Positions 22,701-33,543 of a DNA stretch of 64,000 nt are shown one piece after another. The notes below the pieces were generated by a model. The model did not search any database. It was not told the DNA's origin and saw only the letters and a program-made list of their open reading frames with translations. Position numbers and translations under genes: made by a program. Positions within the stretch are counted from its first letter, which is position 1. Each line of letters opens with the position of its first letter. Source of the stretch: Papaver somniferum (taxonomy: Eukaryota > Streptophyta > Magnoliopsida > Ranunculales > Papaveraceae); assembly GCF_003573695.1 (NCBI RefSeq), contig NC_039363.1:166548747-166612746 (forward strand). The letters run 5' to 3'.

Positions 22701-22978
22701 ACTTTCATAAATGAAGAAAAGAAATGATCGCACCAATCTGAACTTAAGCAGTGACTTAGAATCCTTGATTACAAGGAACTTTACAATCATTGCAGCTGCA
22801 TGTGAACACGTATAGAAGTTCATACACGAGGATGACATATCTGCTTGTAATTAGCAGTGCCTGCAAATGCATATAACCAAAGACGAATGTTACAAATTTT
22901 GATTTTGGAAGGACCCAACTGTTAAATAGTTCAATGGTAAAGCTAACCATGTGGAGCATTATCTGCATGATTATAAAA

Positions 22979-23094
22979 GGGGATACCAGTATTATTTGGG
23001 GATGATACCAATTCACATAGGATAAAAAAAATATTAACATATCCTGACCGTCGGATCTTTCAATTGGTATGATCCCGCTAATAATGGTATCCCC
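22979..23094. mobile_element. Small foldback (MITE-like) element, 116 bp
   Basis: The left end 'ggggataccagtattatt' and the inner 'gatgataccaatt' are mirrored as reverse complement at the right by 'aattggtatgatc' and 'aataatggtatcccc'. The two arms are about 33 bp each with few mismatches. No unambiguous target duplication is seen, so superfamily is not assigned. Confidence 0.55.
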
Positions 23095-23519
23095 GCTAAT
23101 AGTGATATCTCCTTTATAAATCATGATTATCTGGAGACCCTTTCTCAAAATATATCTTGTGATCGTTTTTCTGTTCGGGTAGATCTACTGCTGCTGGATC
23201 AATATTTAACGGGTTTCCGGGTTCGGAAAACCAATATAAATTACCGTGGGATGGCCTTGCTTCCACTTTAAAAGGAATTGACCATGAAAAATCCATTTTA
23301 CGAGGCTTCTATATAGGGGAAATTAGGCTCAGGCCCAACCCACGGATAACCCATAATATGAGGCCCTTAATTAAAAAAAGTTTAAATCTAGGCCCCGAGT
23401 TTTTAAAAGACTTTGATACCCTTATGCATATTGTCAAGCCCATAATTAAATAAAATTTAAATCTAGGCCCAAGATTATTAAATCTAGGCCCGAAATTATT
23501 AAAATACAGTGCGAAGGTG

Positions 23520-25110
23520 TAAACAGAAGTTACACATGCATATGGCATGTGTAACCAGAAGTTACACATCCTTATGATATGTGTAATGCAAAGTTACACT
23601 TGTATATATATGCAAAAAAAATAGACATCAAAAAAAACACACACAAAAAAAAATACAGTTATTACTTTAATATTCATTTACAATAATTTCTTAGCATGTG
23701 TAACTAGAAGTTACACACACATCTGTTTAGTGTAATTGAGAGTTACATATGTGTCTATCTAGTGTAACTGAGAGTTACACATGCATCTGACTTGTGTATT
23801 CAGCGTCAACTCCAGTTCCAGCGAGACCATTACCACGTTTAAGCAATTATCTTTTATGAAGTTATCTAAAACCTGAAATATAACAACAAGCAATCAGTAT
23901 TTATACGATTAAAATGAACAGTACATAAAACAATGTATATTTCAGTTTCACAAGCATTTGACTAGTGTAGCTAGCGGTTACATATGCATCTGAATTATGT
24001 AACTGAGAGTTACACATGCATATAACATGTGTAACTAGGAGATACACATTCATCTGGCTAGTGTAGCTAGAAGTTATACATGCATATGACTAGTGTAACT
24101 AGGAGTTACATATGCATATTGGTATGTGTACCCAAAATCAGTATGTGTAAGTAAAAGTTACACATCTAATTAGCATGTGTAACTTGCAGATACACATGCA
24201 TCTGAATTATGTAATTAGGAGTTACACATGCATCAGACTTGGATATGTCAACATAAAATCAGCAAATCCATCTCTAAATGAATAACACTAGCAAAAACGA
24301 GAGGTGACTATCAAGCAATTACCAGTCATAAATAATACAGTTAACCTTGCAAGTGAATGAGAAGCTCTTAATTAAGATACGACTGCTTCAGCAGAAAGAC
24401 GTTGTTAGCACTGTATTAACAGAAAGACGTTTTACAACGCTAGTCTAGATGTACCTAAGCCATTTTCATATTATCGATGACGACGGACATTTTAAGCAAC
24501 AGAAAGTAAACCTTCAGACAGTAATTATACTGGCAGAATAATACAAACACCTGAGAACCTTGTGCTAGCACATTAATATCACAAAAAATGATCACACAAC
24601 TGATTCAGCAGGGTATAGATATGAACCCAGGAAAACAAAATGCATGTGTAATCAGTAGTTACACATGCATATGTCATATGTAAACAATAGTTACACATGC
24701 ATATTAGCATAAGTTTCACATACAATCATCATGTGTAACTAGAAGTTACACATCTAATTAGCATGTGTAACTATAAGTATAACCTGCATCTAATTAGTCT
24801 AATCTGCATCCACTACTACTCCCTACTACTAGGACTTGATGTTCTTTCCTCAATTTCATAAATATAACCACTATAACAGATAGAAGTTTCATCATTAGGT
24901 TACATATGCATATCCCATCAAATTAGATGTGTAACTATAAGTTACACATCTAATTTGCATGTGTAACTAGTATATACACATTCATTTGGCTTGTGTACCT
25001 AGAAGTTACATATTTAATTAGCATGTGTAACTACTAGTTACACATCCATAGTTTGCCAATGTTAGTTAAACGTGCAAACTGTCATGCATATGGCTTGTGT
25101 AATGTGCAGT
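23520..25110. repeat. Palindromic GTGTAACT/AGTTACAC repeat cluster 1
   Basis: Dozens of short units of the type 'atgtgtaactagaagttaca' followed by 'catgcatatgg' or 'catctaattagc'. Each unit is itself a near-palindrome, and units are spaced from about 25 bp to several hundred bp apart. Weaker clusters follow at 25760-26150, 26820-26990 and 27430-27780. Units vary in the central 2-4 bases and in the spacer, so it is an aged array rather than a clean satellite. Confidence 0.8.
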
Positions 25111-25289
25111 TAAACAGATGTATAAGTTAAGTGAAACCATTCCAGACCTATATCCATATACTACCTTTCAAGAAAAAGAAGTAGCTAGTCATAAGTAATC
25201 AGGAAGGCTTACTTGATAACGGTGTTCAATTATCTGTCTGGATGTTGTACATCTTCTTGAAAGCATCCTTGTTTTCTTCTTGTTGTTGT

Positions 25290-25670
25290 CTTCAATCTTC
25301 TTCATTACGGACTCGGTGGTGAGTGGGTATTTCAGGATCTGGTAATGGTCAAGCTTGTTCCTTGGTAGTGCATTAATACATGGGTACTTGGGATTCCTTG
25401 CCTTCTGCAATGTCTTTGGCCTGTGAAATGTGACTGATGTGCAGATGTTCTTAGCCTTCTTCTTAATGGTTGATGCTCCAGCTTTGACAGCCTTGAAAGC
25501 TTTGTTAGCCAGCACCTTGGGGTCAGCCTTCTTAGTAACTACATGACAAACAAATGATATCAGTACCATAGCATCTAGAACACTTCTCATACAAATGAAC
25601 AAAAGCCTTGGAAGCTTTGTTAGCCAGCACCTTGGGGTCAGCCTTCTCGTCTTTCTTATCTTCCCCGATT
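25290..25670 (-). pseudogene. RPL23A: Ribosomal protein L23a (uL23) gene fragment
   Basis: On the minus strand a frame reads '[18 protein letters not shown]', then '[18 protein letters not shown]', '[19 protein letters not shown]' and '[13 protein letters not shown]'. These are the conserved N-terminal and central segments of cytosolic ribosomal protein L23a (large-subunit protein near the exit tunnel). The rest of the rRNA-binding domain is missing after 'IEDNN', where unrelated sequence begins. The '[11 protein letters not shown]' exon start occurs twice (about 25500-25535 and 25610-25655), so the fragment contains an internal duplication. It lies inside the palindromic repeat region, suggesting transposon capture of a host gene piece. 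Non-functional. Confidence 0.8.
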
Positions 25671-26404
25671 CCAAATGCTTGTATATCTGCAACAAATAAA
25701 ATTATTGAACAATTAACAAAGATCACAAAGATCACAAAAAAACACTTGATAACTTATCAAAAGCGTGTGTAAATATAAATTACATATGCATCTGTCTAAT
25801 GTAATTCGAAGTTACACGTGCATCTGTCTAATGTAAGTCAGAGTTACACATGCATATATCATGTGTAATTAACAGCTGCACATGCTTATGACTCGTGTAC
25901 CCGACATGTACACTATGTTAAAATCACTAATCAAAAAAGGCTACAACTATTCAGAAATTATTGTCATAAAAATATTTAAGTTGTCATAGGCTAAACATTC
26001 CAGAAAACAAAACATGTGTAATCAGCTGGTATACTACAAAACGCATGTGTAATTGGGAGTTACACATGCATATGGCATGTGTAACTTGGAGTTACATATG
26101 CATATGGTATGTGTAATTGTGAGTTACACATCCACCCGTAATAGTTCGAAATATTGAAATATATGATGGAATTCAGCAATTACCCGTTCAAACAAGAAAT
26201 CGTTTTTTGCTGGAGCGTCACCTGCACAAAAACAAGGGGAAACAAATAAAAATCTTGATTCAGTGCAGAAAACATAAAGCCTATACTGAATAATCTGGTG
26301 GTCAGCTTTACAGGTCTCATTTTTTCTCTAAATATGTGGGGTAAAAGTTAACAAGAAAAAAAAAACTTTTCAAGGTCTGGATAATTAAGCACACAAGAGA
26401 TTGT

Positions 26405-26640
26405 ATCCACCATAATACGGTACCTTTTAAGTCATTGAAGTGGAACCATAAGCCATTACCCTGTAGAATTTAGAAAACAATGACAGAAATCATCAAATTG
26501 CAAATGAACAATCATCAAATTATTATCATTGAATGCAATAGCTTACTGAGGTCCTCCATGTTTGGAATAGTAGCTGAAACAGCAATGAACCGAACATGAG
26601 CCAGAGCACCTGATTCCATTTTGGGGATGTGAGCAAGCAT
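26405..26640 (-). pseudogene. Fragment of a Ski2-type DNA helicase gene, MER3/HFM1-like
   Basis: On the minus strand, 26545-26640 reads 'MLAHIPKMESGALAHVRF' then 'IAVSATIPNMEDL', followed by a splice donor (A/GTAAGC). This contains helicase motif III (SAT) in the exact surrounding of the MER3/HFM1 (plant RCK) family, which acts in meiotic crossover formation. A second piece at about 26405-26450 reads 'WLMVPLQ', a stop, then 'LKRYR', matching the next part of the same family ('EWL.VP.QGIKRF'). An intron-like gap with GT..AG ends separates them. The rest of the helicase is absent. The assignment rests on short segments but the SATIPN context is specific. Confidence 0.65.
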
Positions 26641-28286
26641 TTTAAAAGAAGTAAAAACAGCTAAAAAACTGGAAAAAGTTCATACACAAGCAAACTGTAC
26701 TACAAGTAATTGGCAGTATAACTCAAGCATATGTAACTAGCATTCAATTAACTACAAAAAGTATATAACGAAGGCATATGGAGGCGGTCAAACTTCAAAA
26801 TCCGTTACCAATTAGAATATGTAACTAGCAGTTACACATCCAATTGGCATGTGTAACTAGTAACTAGTAGCTGCATACCCAATTAGCTTGCATACTTTGA
26901 GTTACACATGCATATGTCATGTGTAACTTGGAGTTACACATGCACCCGTAATAGTTCGAAATATGGAAATATATGTGTAATTGTGTGTTACACAAAAATC
27001 AAGCTTCAACAGCAATAAATGAATTTAATGCTCTAACCAAGTGTATTAGAGAGGGAATACAAACCTCAAGAGCCTTTGATGAGCAGAATGGACACCTTCT
27101 TGTTGATATTTTTACACATTAATAAGGGAATATCAACAAGTGTATTAGAAAGTTATATTTTTACACAATAACATTATACTTCTTGCATACGTACTATGAG
27201 TATCTCAGTATCCAGCTTCTCAACAGATTGCTTTGCATGGTGATGTCTGAAATGCTGCTCATCCTGCTGCCTTACTAGATTGCACCTGAACTTTGTAACT
27301 GCAACCTAAGCATACATCTAATATCACCACCAAGTTCATTCTGCAGCTTCAATTGCAGCAGCAATGTTAAAGTAATATGTCGATTGAAACTATTTCAATC
27401 AACTAATAACGGATAGAAGTTTCATATTAGGTTACATATGCATATCCCAACAAATTAGCATAGTTACACATCTATTTTGCATGTGTAACTAATATATACA
27501 CATCAATTTAGCTTGTGTAACTAGAAGTTACACATCTAATTAGCATGTGTAACTACTAGTTACACATCCATAGTCTACCAATACTATGCTGGTAAAAAAG
27601 CCTTACACTGTGAAGTGGGAAACCTGGTAAAAGTTCATACACAAGAAAACTGTACTACATGTAATCGGCAGTTACACATTCATATATCATGTGTAATTCG
27701 CAGTTACATATGTCATAAGCATATGTAATAGGAAGTTACACATGCATATGGCATGTGTAAGCCGCAGTTACACTTCGGTGTTTTTTAAAGCCATCTTACC
27801 ATTGGGAGAATAGATACTGAGATGAATTGGATCGGTAGAGATAGATTTGGAGCGTCATGTCCCTTTATTCGTTTCATCTGTGATCTCCTATCTCAGAGCA
27901 GCTACATAAATATAACAGATAAGCATGTTAGATGAAATTTATCAAATTGGGTCGGTTGTACAAATTATACTTAAATTTCAGAGAATCAAATGCTTAACGA
28001 GGACACCTTTGTATATCAAACAAAAAAATTAGTTACAATGATGACCAAAATTTGCAGAGTAACCAAAACAGACCTAGGACCACGTAAAAAACAGATTAAA
28101 CATACTTCCAACATTTGCAGAGTAACCAAAACATTTGCAGCATGACATCGGAAAATGAAGTACCTAACAACCAAATAACTAAGACACAACCAGTGAGAAA
28201 CAACCAAAAAATTTACCTCAAGAGCAAAACATTGGCAGCATGGCATCTGAAATGAAGTACCTATAATCATCTTTATCAGTTGACTT

Positions 28287-28481
28287 CTACTTCTCAGCAC
28301 TGCTTTCTTTCATATATGTCAACACATATGAGCCTGGTGATAAGGATGAATCAGAGCTTTCTAATTTCTCAGAAAAGTACAACAATTGAGCAATCAAACT
28401 CTTTTGTGATTCAAGAGTGTTTTCTGTTGTTTCATCTATAGCCACTTGGATAAACAAACTAACCAATGAAGCAGTTCTCAT
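28287..28481 (-). pseudogene. Possible captured exon, 64 codons, unknown origin
   Basis: Begins with ATG and has protein-like composition ('ESQKSLIAQLLYFSEKLESS', then 'PGSYVLTYMKESS'). I do not recognise a family. Its place in the repeat region with other gene fragments makes a captured exon plausible. Chance ORF is the alternative. Confidence 0.25.
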
Positions 28482-29709
28482 TCAATTTATCAATTCTGAT
28501 ATCACCAGTGCCTCCTCATCCTCCTAAAGAACCCCTACCTGCACCACCAACATCACCAGACCAGTTCATATGAGTGGATGAAAAATCAAATCAAATCTAT
28601 GGGTAACAGAGACAATGATTCTTTGATACTGAATCTCAAAACATTATTTTAGATCGTAGCTACAAATTAAGATTTACGACGAATAGATATGGATTTTTTG
28701 TTCAAGTTTTTTCAAAAAATCTAAATCAAAACAACCAGAGTGAGTAGAAAATTGTAGATCTATGCTTCGATTTCAATTAGGATAGGTTAATTAAAAAAAA
28801 ATGAAGATATAGGTTCTGAAAACCCTAAAATCCTTAAGACAAGATGATACTTATACGCAAAATCATGCTCATCTTTCCCATGATTAAGGATCTAAACTCT
28901 AATTACGGATCAGATAATGAAATCGAGATTAATTTTCATTTTTTTTTTCAAAATCATTAAAATCAAACCACGAGAAATTTGATTTCAACTCGAAATCGAT
29001 TAATGAAAGCTTTAAAGGAAGATTAACTTACCTTTCAATTCGTTTTTCCTGATGTTTCTCTTCGATTTCTTTGGTTAATTATCAGACTAAACAAATCATC
29101 TGCATCTTCCGTAAGATCTATCTTTTGATCAGATTCAATCGATCTTTGACATAAATGAAACTACAGAGGCATAAAAGGAGAAGATGCAATCAATCGTTGT
29201 TGTTGCAGTCGAAGATTTGATGAAGACGAAGAAGATTTGATGCAGTCGAAAATGAATCTCAGGAACCCTAGAAACCATTGTTCTACAACAGAGAGAGATA
29301 AAGATGAAAGAGAAAGAGAATAGAGAAATGAAAAGAAGCTTCTGGGATTCCCTTGTATAAATACTAAAGGGCAATGTTGCCATTATTAAAGTTCAGAATA
29401 ATTAATTATGGGCCTGATCTAAAGATAATTTGATTTTTCGGGTCTAGTAATATCATTTTATGAAAGTGTGGAGTTGAGGGTGGAGGATCCATTTTGTGGG
29501 GCTTCTATATGTTTGAACTCATATAGTAGGGGGTTCTAGTATTTTTCACTTCTATATATTGAACCCATATAGCAGCAGGGGTTGTAGTATTTTCCACTTT
29601 TACTTTATTTAGTTTAAGCCCATGGAAACACAGTTAAGCGAGTGTTCTTCCCCGAACGAAAATACCTAACTGCTCTACAAGAATCTGCTGAAGGAGGAGA
29701 AGCTTCAAA

Positions 29710-30816
29710 ATGTCGAGCGTTCCGGATGAAATCTACCTGGAAGTTCTGTCAAGGTTACCAGTGAGATCCACATATGTCTGTAAGTGTGTCTGCAAAACCT
29801 GGTTTTCCATAATTTCCAACCCAAATTTTGTTAAAAAACACCTTAATCATTCTCTCCAAAGAAACAAACCTACTCTCATGCTTAAAGGGATGGATGGGGT
29901 TAAAGAGGTAATCTATTCCATAGGTCATGATTCATTGAAATCATTATTGTCTAGGGATAAATTTCTTGATTATGCTGTAGAAATGGATTATCCATTCAAT
30001 TCTCCAGAGTGTTTAGTTGATCTACTGGGTTGTTGTCATGGTCTGGTTTGCCTATGGTTAGAGGTCGGTGATGGGACTTTTTTATGTCTTTGGAATCCAG
30101 CAACCAAAGAGTACAAACAAGTACCCAAATCACCAGATGATCATGATGATATGAATCAAATGAGCATGGTTGCATTTGGTTATGATTCTAAGAATGATGA
30201 TTACAAGTTACTAACTCGTTTTGATAATTTAGTCCAAGTCTATTCATTAGGATTAAATTCCTGGAAAAGAATTGAAAATGTGGAGTTTCGCAGCTTTCGG
30301 GATGCTGGGGTGCTTGTTAATGGAGATCTTCATTGGTTAGCTGAATCAAAAGACTCTTCACGACAAATTGTAGTCTCTTTAGATATGAGTGAGGAGATAT
30401 TCAAAGAAATGCAACTACCAAAAACTTCGGTGAGTAGGCCGCATCGGTTTATGACAGTGGGGGCGTTGGAAGGGTGCCTCTGTGTCCTTGGTAGTGTTAT
30501 TTGTCTCCAGGCTGAAGTATGGGTAATGCAGGATTATGGAGTTCATGAATCTTGGACCAAACGCTATGTTATTAACCATGAATCGGTCGCGAACGATTAT
30601 TTATTGAGGCTTGTGTGGTCTTTTAAGAGTGGGGAGATTCTATTCGGGATTTCTTCTAATGGTTCTCTAATCTCATACGACCCAAACTATCGAAGACTTA
30701 GATCAACTAACCTCCTCAGGGTAACACATTTGCAAAAGGAAGGGTCTTATTGCGAAAGCTTAATTTCACTGAACTCTAATACTTATCAGGGAAGGACAAG
30801 AGGAACCAACAGGTGA
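29710..30816 (+). CDS. F-box protein with F-box-associated (kelch-like) C-terminal domain
   Basis: An intact 368-residue ORF. Residues about 3-45 form an F-box ('PDEIYLEVLSRLPVRSTYVC', 'VCKTWFSIISNPNFVKKHL'), which binds SKP1 in an SCF ubiquitin ligase. The rest matches the plant F-box-associated domain that selects substrates: 'DLLGCCHGLVCLW' (about 102), 'LWNPATKEYKQVPKSP' (about 126), 'VAFGYDSKNDDYKLL' (about 153), 'GDLHWLAESKD' (about 205), and the near-terminal 'YCESLISLNSNTY' (about 348). Length is usual for the family. The ATG lies just after 'gaagcttcaaa'. The ORF may be alternatively extended: 'AACAG/gtgaat' at 30815 and 'aatgcag/gagcg' near 30962 form a possible intron that would replace the stop by about 12 codons. 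The substrate is unknown; this class is large and many members are lineage-specific. It is the clearest protein-coding gene in the window. Confidence 0.9.
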   Translation: MSSVPDEIYLEVLSRLPVRSTYVCKCVCKTWFSIISNPNFVKKHLNHSLQRNKPTLMLKGMDGVKEVIYSIGHDSLKSLLSRDKFLDYAVEMDYPFNSPECLVDLLGCCHGLVCLWLEVGDGTFLCLWNPATKEYKQVPKSPDDHDDMNQMSMVAFGYDSKNDDYKLLTRFDNLVQVYSLGLNSWKRIENVEFRSFRDAGVLVNGDLHWLAESKDSSRQIVVSLDMSEEIFKEMQLPKTSVSRPHRFMTVGALEGCLCVLGSVICLQAEVWVMQDYGVHESWTKRYVINHESVANDYLLRLVWSFKSGEILFGISSNGSLISYDPNYRRLRSTNLLRVTHLQKEGSYCESLISLNSNTYQGRTRGTNR

Positions 30817-30839
30817 ATTAATTTGTTAGTGCTTATTTG

Positions 30840-32490
30840 ATAATAATTTGTATATCCATTTCCTGTCCCATTATTGCACCTTTTACTGTTAAGCAAAATA
30901 AGTTTGGATTGTCATAATTTATAAACACTGATGGATAACTCTTAAATTTTGTGGTAATGCAGGAGCGTGCCCAGGCATAGAGGAGGCTTAGATAGTTTAG
31001 ATTAGTTGGGCTTGAGGCAATCATATGGGATGAAGAACTGAAACAAGAGAATGCCTTGGGGATAACAAATATGGTGAGGTATAATCTCATTGAAATGACG
31101 CGGTAGAATTCTTTTGTGTAGGGTTAAGTTTAGAGTACAAGTATGGTGATAGTTTAGATTAGTTGTCTTGATGTCTTGTTTTCTGGATATAGTTAAAATA
31201 ATGCAACTGCATATTAGATGTGTGTTTCTAAAGCTCTCTGTAGAACTTGGTCTCTAGTGGTCCAGTGGTATGAGTCCGAGTCAGAAACAGTTGGATTAAA
31301 TCTAGAAACAGTGGTGCAATTATCATTTTGGGCTAATGCTATTTATACTTTTACCATGAAAAACGGAAGATAATTTTGTTGAGATTTAGTGAGTTATTTT
31401 TCATTACGTTTCTCGCATAATTGTTCTATACTGTACGGCCTATGAATACACCATGTAATGGTAGTGAATGGCGTGAACCTTTTGTGTTGTATCTCGTCTA
31501 ACATGCACAACAATACATCTGCCTGTGTAGAGTTTCTTCTAACTTCTTTGTTATCAATTCTGCATTTCTTCTTGAGATCATCCAATCATTTAAAGCTCTC
31601 TACCAATAGTGGCAGTCGTGTTTGTAATTAGTTGCAATAGCAATCTCTCCAGATTCTAGATTTAGTCATTATTTATACTCCTCTATGATGTTTGACAGAG
31701 CCATGTGTCCTTTACATGTATTTGTATGATCTGATTTCTTCTCAGTCTTGAAGTCCCAACTAGTTATTTTCTTGTTCTGATGTTCATTATGCTGTTAGAT
31801 TTTGTAGTAGTACCACTACACATGCAAATCATGTGGCCGTACAAATCTATGGGATTTCTTTGAGGGATGAATTCAATGAGGTTTGTCCAGGGTTTAGATA
31901 AATGAACTATAACTTCTAGGATTTTCTCTATAAACTAGATCGAAGTATCGAACTGGGCATTGACAAGGAAATTACTGAATAAGATGATCCAAGGCATCTT
32001 GCTATTGAGAATCTCTGTGGTGCTCTACATACTTGACAATCGCATGTCCATGTTTCTGAATGAGATCATGTGAACTAATCCAGTGATCTTTGTTTTCGTC
32101 TTTCAGTTTTGGAACAATAGCCAGCCAAGAGGTTTTTTTGTATCATTTTTTTTTTCTGCTTCAATTGCATTTCTACAGATCCATTCCATGATTCCATCTC
32201 AAATGGTTCATTTTGCTTTTGTGAATTCATTTTCGTTCTTTTTTCCTCCTTTTTTCTTTTTGCTTCTGTACATAAAATTCAGGCCCGGTAAACATAGGTA
32301 GTTTTCACTAGTGAAAAGGATGCGTGTTTTGGGCCTTGGAGGTGGCTTCAGCCAGGTGAAGTCTGGCAGCTCTGCCCCTGGGAAAAATGGTATTACTTGG
32401 GTAACATCGAGTATGCTCTTGCCAACATTCTTATTGGAAAACATGAGTACAGATAAGAACCAACAATAATAATGCATATAACTCATACTT
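30840..32490. other. Intergenic sequence downstream of the F-box gene
   Basis: No further coding region could be supported on either strand apart from the SINE-like remnant and the possible small last exon of the F-box gene. The T-rich stretch near 32140-32270 yields only low-complexity frames. Confidence 0.4.
31246..31340 (+). repeat. Possible tRNA-derived SINE remnant
   Basis: 'ggtctctagtggtccagtgg' followed by 'tatgagtccgagt' and 'agttggattaaatc' resembles degenerate A and B boxes of a tRNA-type pol III promoter, as in plant SINEs. No flanking duplication or poly(A) tail was identified. Confidence 0.3.
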
Positions 32491-32498
32491 TTTTGTCA

Positions 32499-33098
32499 CT
32501 AGAGAAGAATAGGTAGTATAAGAACCGATAAAGCAACAATACCCAGGCGAATACGACCACTGACTTGCACAGGAGCGCTTGATAGCCTCAAATCGTGGTT
32601 CAAAGACATCGATCCGCGATCATTGACAGTAACGTTCGTTCCTAACATCAAATCACGTCTTTTTGACTTCAAAATTCCATTCGAATACCTTGTTTTTGTA
32701 TCCAATTCGATCCTAAACATGACCGTTTCCCCGCTAGAAACCTCTGTTCTAGCTTTCTCCCAAGGTACTCCAAGAGTCATAACTGTCCCTGAGCGATGAG
32801 CTGCCAAACCGGACGAATGATGAAACTCAGGTATAGAGATGTTTCCGATCGGTGAACTCGAGCTATCACTATAATAATAAAAAGCCAAGTTAATGCTATC
32901 ATAGTAAACCGATTTTGGCTGCTCGTCTCCCTTGTTGTTTAACCTCCAAAAACTGAGCTCCACAGATATGGAGACTCATTTGAGGCTACGTCGAGGCCGG
33001 GTACGTAAAACTTCTTGAGAAAAATTGTTGGGGGAGACTGGCACTCGGCGAAACCAATAAATTATAATTGCTACAAACATTTTGGAATACGTAGCTCT
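32499..33098 (-). pseudogene. NDR1/HIN1-like (NHL, LEA2 domain) pseudogene
   Basis: Three frames together resemble a plasma-membrane NHL protein of plant defence and stress. Near 33098-33050 a membrane segment reads 'MFVAIIIYWFRRVPVSP'. In the next frame 'PPTIFLKKFYVPGLDVASN' (about 33033-32980) is the typical start of the LEA2 domain. From 32963, in a third frame, come 'SVYYDSINLAFYYYSDS', 'FHHSSGLAAHRSGTV', 'LGVPWEKARTEVSSGETV' and a hydrophobic C-terminus 'IRLGIVALSVLILPILL', like the GPI-signal tail of NDR1-type members. The two frameshifts and an internal TGA near 32975 make it non-functional unless they are assembly errors. There is no plant-like ATG for the 32963 frame (it opens with GTG), which supports reading it as an internal part. 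Confidence 0.7.
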
Positions 33099-33494
33099 AT
33101 TACTCTGCAAGAATCAAGATGCTAGCTAGGAATGTCTCAACAACTGTCAAAAATGAAGTGCTTTTACAGATATTTCTCAACAACTGACAAAACACATGCA
33201 TGATATCGTGATTAGTATATTTTGGCCGCCGGGGTGGGTGAATAATTCCTTTTTCTGAAGAGAGTAGGTATATGAGAACGCTAATTTGATGGTTAGCCCA
33301 TTGGGGTGAGCATCGGAAAAGCGGTGTAGTTACACAGGTGCAGGCTACAAGTCAGAACTGTGGCCTGAGATAGATGTCAGGCTCGGTCGAATCAGACTCG
33401 AGTCAGCCAAAAACGAACAATTTAAGCGGAAACCCAATTATTTAGCGCGGGAAACTTGTTGACTCGGTTGTTTGAAACGGGGGACTTTACCTCC

Positions 33495-33500
33495 TATAAA
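33495..33500 (+). promoter_or_regulatory. Possible TATA box of the RNase H2C gene
   Basis: TATAAA in 'cctcctataaatcgg', 44 bp before the ATG at 33544. That would leave a very short leader, so it may be fortuitous. Confidence 0.35.
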
Positions 33501-33543
33501 TCGGAACCTGAAAGAAAGTTGTAAAAACTAGGGTTTTGCAGGA

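Larger units (their letters stand above)
23300..29480. mobile_element. Composite repeat region with captured gene fragments, element type unknown
   Basis: About 6 kb bounded by an imperfect direct repeat of about 24 bp ('atccattttacgaggcttct' near 23291 and 'atccattttgtggggcttct' near 29488). Just inside both ends are 'aggccca..attaa' words in opposite orientation. The interior carries palindromic GTGTAACT/AGTTACAC words, an RPL23A fragment and a helicase fragment (listed separately). No transposase, Rep/helicase or RT was found. It could be a non-autonomous DNA transposon that captured genes, or a mosaic of several insertions. The boundaries are tentative. Confidence 0.4.

Noticed and set aside
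22756..23148. 130-codon minus-strand frame
   Set aside because: It crosses the foldback element and AT-rich sequence; hydrophobic low-complexity residues only, no domain, no second copy.
23520..27780. Regular short repeats with varying spacers, at first glance CRISPR-like
   Set aside because: Repeats are near-palindromic but degenerate, spacers range from a few bases to hundreds, and the context is plant nuclear DNA with introns. CRISPR is not possible here.
29135..29383. 82-codon minus-strand frame before the F-box gene
   Set aside because: It reads from leader-like AG-rich sequence; Phe/Ser-rich composition is what pyrimidine-rich DNA gives. It could be a 5' leader of a minus-strand transcript of the repeat region, but nothing supports a protein.
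31246..31340. A functional tRNA gene at the A/B-box-like sequence
   Set aside because: It cannot be folded into a full cloverleaf by eye; acceptor and anticodon stems do not pair. Kept only as a weak SINE-like remnant.
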